DNA from: Fulvivirga sp.
GTDB taxonomy: Bacteria; Bacteroidota; Bacteroidia; Cytophagales; Cyclobacteriaceae
Reading direction: 5' to 3'
DNA: 45,689 nucleotides
Assembly: GCA_028280565.1 (NCBI GenBank)
Contig: JANQLQ010000208.1
Span: forward strand, 1 to 45,689
Shown: positions 43,839 through 45,689 of the stretch, one piece after another
Numbering within the stretch: the first letter of the stretch is position 1
Layout: each line of letters starts with the position of its first letter
Made by a program: the position numbers and the translations under genes
The notes under the pieces: model-generated
Databases searched by the model: none
What the model was told of the DNA's origin: nothing
The model's input: the letters and a program-made list of their open reading frames with translations, nothing else

Positions 43839-44897
43839 TTAAGGGTTGAGCGGTATACAAACGGTATAGGAATTATCTCCATCCCGGGCCGCCAGGCTCA
43901 ATACCGTTGGTCTCCCATTTTCCGTATAGATGAATGGCCTTTCCAGCCTCCCCGGTTTCCATATCGTACCGTCTTTCATCCTGATATTTTTGGTGGTAAT
44001 GGTATGGTCATGGGCCTTTTCCCAGTTGAGCCCGCCCGGTGAGGTAATGAGGCCAATGAATGTATGCGCATGAAAAACGCCATAGAACCGTTCCCGGGCT
44101 TCATCATACCAGGTAGACATGTCCTCGGTATCCATGTAATCGATCACTGGCTTTTCATGCATCCTGAAAGGACCGGTAGGAGAATCGGAAATGGCTATGG
44201 CCTGGTTGCGTACAAAATTTGTTTCGTTAGGCTTGTCGCCTTTCACTATCAAATAATATTTTCCATCCTTTCCCTGGTCTATCGCCGGGTTTACGGTTAG
44301 GGTAGTAATAGGGCCAGAGGGCTCTATCAACGGTTGGTCCATGCGCTTCCAAGGGCCATAGATAGAATTAGAAACTGCTACCCCGGTACGTTGATTGGGT
44401 CGAAGGATCTTCCAGTTGGAATGGTCGTACCCGGTTTGCGCTGTTTCTACTAACTCAGCCTGGGAAAAGTCCCTGTCCCCAAGGTTAGTGGAAATATAAT
44501 AGAGGTAATATTTCCCGTCAAAGTATTTGATCTTCGGATTATGAGCTGTGATGGCATCCCAATGTCCCTTTCCCCTGCCCCGCAATTCTGTCTGTTTGTA
44601 TTCCCAGGGCCCCGCCGGATGTTTTGAAATGGCATGGGCGATCTCGGAATGGGTAAGCCAGCCATAAAAGCTGTACTCTTTTTTCCAGCGGGAATAGAAA
44701 AGATGGTAAAGACCGTTCTCATCTTTGCAAATGGAGGCTCCCCAGTTATAATAGCCCGGGGTTTTCAAAATTTGCGCTTCGGAAATTTCGGGGATCTTAT
44801 CGCTTAGGACGAGATCGTCCCCCCTGGGTTGTACAGTGCAGGCTATGACCAGGGATTGAAAAAGCAGCAGCGGCAGTGTTAAGCTCTTCATATTCAA
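43839..44897 (-). CDS. GH43-like beta-propeller glycosidase, lipoprotein
   Basis: 352 aa (a Met two codons later is also possible). Lipobox V-I-A-C at Cys20. Five-bladed propeller repeats are evident: Y-N-W-G-A-S-I-C, Y-H-L-F-Y-S-R-W, W-D-A-I-T-A-H-N-P-K, K-Y-Y-L-Y-Y-I-S, P-S-G-P-I-T-T and S-T-W-Y-D-E-A-R. It belongs with the clan GH-F-like proteins usually labelled GH43; the canonical N-terminal D-P motif is not clear, so catalytic assignment is weaker than for the other five. It lies 146 bp upstream of the phosphoesterase and 291 bp downstream of the fucosidase fragment. Confidence 0.75.
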   Translation of the reverse strand: MNMKSLTLPLLLFQSLVIACTVQPRGDDLVLSDKIPEISEAQILKTPGYYNWGASICKDENGLYHLFYSRWKKEYSFYGWLTHSEIAHAISKHPAGPWEYKQTELRGRGKGHWDAITAHNPKIKYFDGKYYLYYISTNLGDRDFSQAELVETAQTGYDHSNWKILRPNQRTGVAVSNSIYGPWKRMDQPLIEPSGPITTLTVNPAIDQGKDGKYYLIVKGDKPNETNFVRNQAIAISDSPTGPFRMHEKPVIDYMDTEDMSTWYDEARERFYGVFHAHTFIGLITSPGGLNWEKAHDHTITTKNIRMKDGTIWKPGRLERPFIYTENGRPTVLSLAARDGDNSYTVCIPLNP

Positions 44898-45188
44898 ATG
44901 GGTTTAATAATGTGAACATCCAGTATTTTACTTCTTTGGCTCCAGCATGATGGTGGTCGTATCCCTGCGGGCACTTTTTTGCCTCTATCCCCCTTTTCCA
45001 TTGTGAAGTGGTGAGCTAATCGTATAGTTTGCTTTAACATTTTTACTCCAAAAGCTTAGTTAAGGTATATACTGCATTCCCATGTTTCTTCAAAAAGTTG
45101 AGGGAAAGAGGCGTCACCCACATACATCTGTCAACCTCATGAAAATTTTGACCTGCCAGGAAATTGCCTGGGATCCACCATGTCCTGT

Positions 45189-45689
45189 TTACTTTTCATT
45201 TTTTAGCATTTTACCTACTTCCAATAAAATGTCAATACTTTCTTCGGGTATCTCACCGTTACCATCCGGGCCCACGTTGAGCAATAAGTTCCCCCCTTTA
45301 TTGTTTATATCTTTCAATTTATTAAAGATCGTCTGTGGTGATTTCCAGCTATTATCACTTTTTTTGAAGCCCCAGGAATGATTCATGGTGTAACAAGCCT
45401 CCCAGTAGTGCTCCAGTGAGCCTCCCGGGTGTTGCTGCTCTGGCGTTCCGAAGTCCTTTTTGAAAAGCCGTCTTTTGGCCACCCGGTTATTGATGATGAT
45501 CCCCGGCTTCAATTCCCTGATGTATTGATATAATTCTGTCCCGGTGGCCATGTCCCACCAATGGACCCAATCCCCATCAAACCATAGTATATCCGTATCG
45601 TATTCTTCCACAAGCTCCCTGATCTGATCCTTCATGTAGGCCACATATCCTGCTTTTCTACCGGTTTTCATACGTACTTCACCCCAGTG
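45189..45689 (-). CDS. GH29 alpha-L-fucosidase, 3' part (cut by window edge)
   Basis: The frame is open to the last base of the window, so the 5' part lies outside; the first visible codons read H-W-G-E-V-R before the internal M-K-T-G. About 166 C-terminal residues of the catalytic barrel are seen, including I-L-W-F-D-G-D-W, whose Asp is the GH29 nucleophile, then I-I-N-N-R, S-W-G-F and L-L-L-N-V-G-P-D-G-N-G. These are standard GH29 landmarks. The protein stops soon after the barrel, so no C-terminal accessory domain is present. An exo-fucosidase activity on fucosylated glycan side chains is expected. Confidence 0.92.
   Translation of the reverse strand, partial: HWGEVRMKTGRKAGYVAYMKDQIRELVEEYDTDILWFDGDWVHWWDMATGTELYQYIRELKPGIIINNRVAKRRLFKKDFGTPEQQHPGGSLEHYWEACYTMNHSWGFKKSDNSWKSPQTIFNKLKDINNKGGNLLLNVGPDGNGEIPEESIDILLEVGKMLKNEK

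Noticed and set aside
44898-45188. 49-codon minus-strand frame between GH29 and the GH43-like gene
   Set aside because: Basic, low-complexity translation with no signal or motif; probably chance in a promoter region.

Overview
The window reads as chromosomal DNA of a Bacteroidota bacterium, probably a marine or algae-associated member of the Cytophagales/Flavobacteriia side of the phylum. The evidence is a type IX secretion C-terminal sorting domain on a beta-helix enzyme, many exported lipoproteins with L-x-S-C / L-G-S-C lipoboxes, dense sulfatase and GH43 content, and ATGA-type 4-bp gene overlaps. Genus cannot be told from the sequence alone.

Almost all of it is one large glycan-degradation locus. 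Region 1 (about 0.37-18.7 kb, minus strand) carries six formylglycine-type sulfatases, GH43-like enzymes, a secreted right-handed beta-helix enzyme with a clan GH-N-like Asp/Asp-Asp triad, a GH27 with an altered galactose-binding motif, and a GH2. The distal part (18.7 to 11.1 kb) is a tight operon. Region 2 (18.9-21.6 kb, plus strand) is a two-gene divergent GH43 operon. Region 3 (22.8-32.2 kb, minus) is an L-arabinose catabolic operon, araB-araD-HAD phosphatase-araA, running on into a sodium/solute symporter, a GH43 and a DUF5060-type glycosidase. An unrelated AAA+/DUF4143 ATPase with conspicuous palindromes at its start codon sits beside it. Region 4 (32.2-35.3 kb) holds a lone ParB-like gene in AT-rich, partly degenerate DNA. 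Region 5 (33.9-45.7 kb, minus) holds a GH109-type alpha-N-acetylgalactosaminidase, an SDR dehydrogenase, GH20, a LacZ-type GH2, a Tat-exported metallophosphoesterase, a GH43-like lipoprotein and the 3' part of a GH29 alpha-L-fucosidase cut by the window edge.

Working model (inference): exported sulfatases and GH43/GH27/GH2 enzymes strip and cleave a sulfated, L-arabinose-rich glycan (an algal sulfated arabinan or arabinogalactan is the leading idea). The T9SS beta-helix enzyme would make the first internal cuts, the symporter would import released sugar, and AraA-AraB-AraD would convert L-arabinose to D-xylulose-5-phosphate. Region 5 would act on hexosamine, galactose and fucose decorations or on a second glycan. 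No SusC/SusD pair, no hybrid two-component or SusR-type regulator and no sulfatase-maturation enzyme is present here.

Non-coding DNA carries at least two dispersed intergenic repeat families, several hairpins next to start codons, and gene remnants: a Crp/Fnr-like fragment at 4.97-5.08 kb and a bare lipoprotein signal peptide right after araA. No tRNA, rRNA, CRISPR array or complete insertion sequence was seen.
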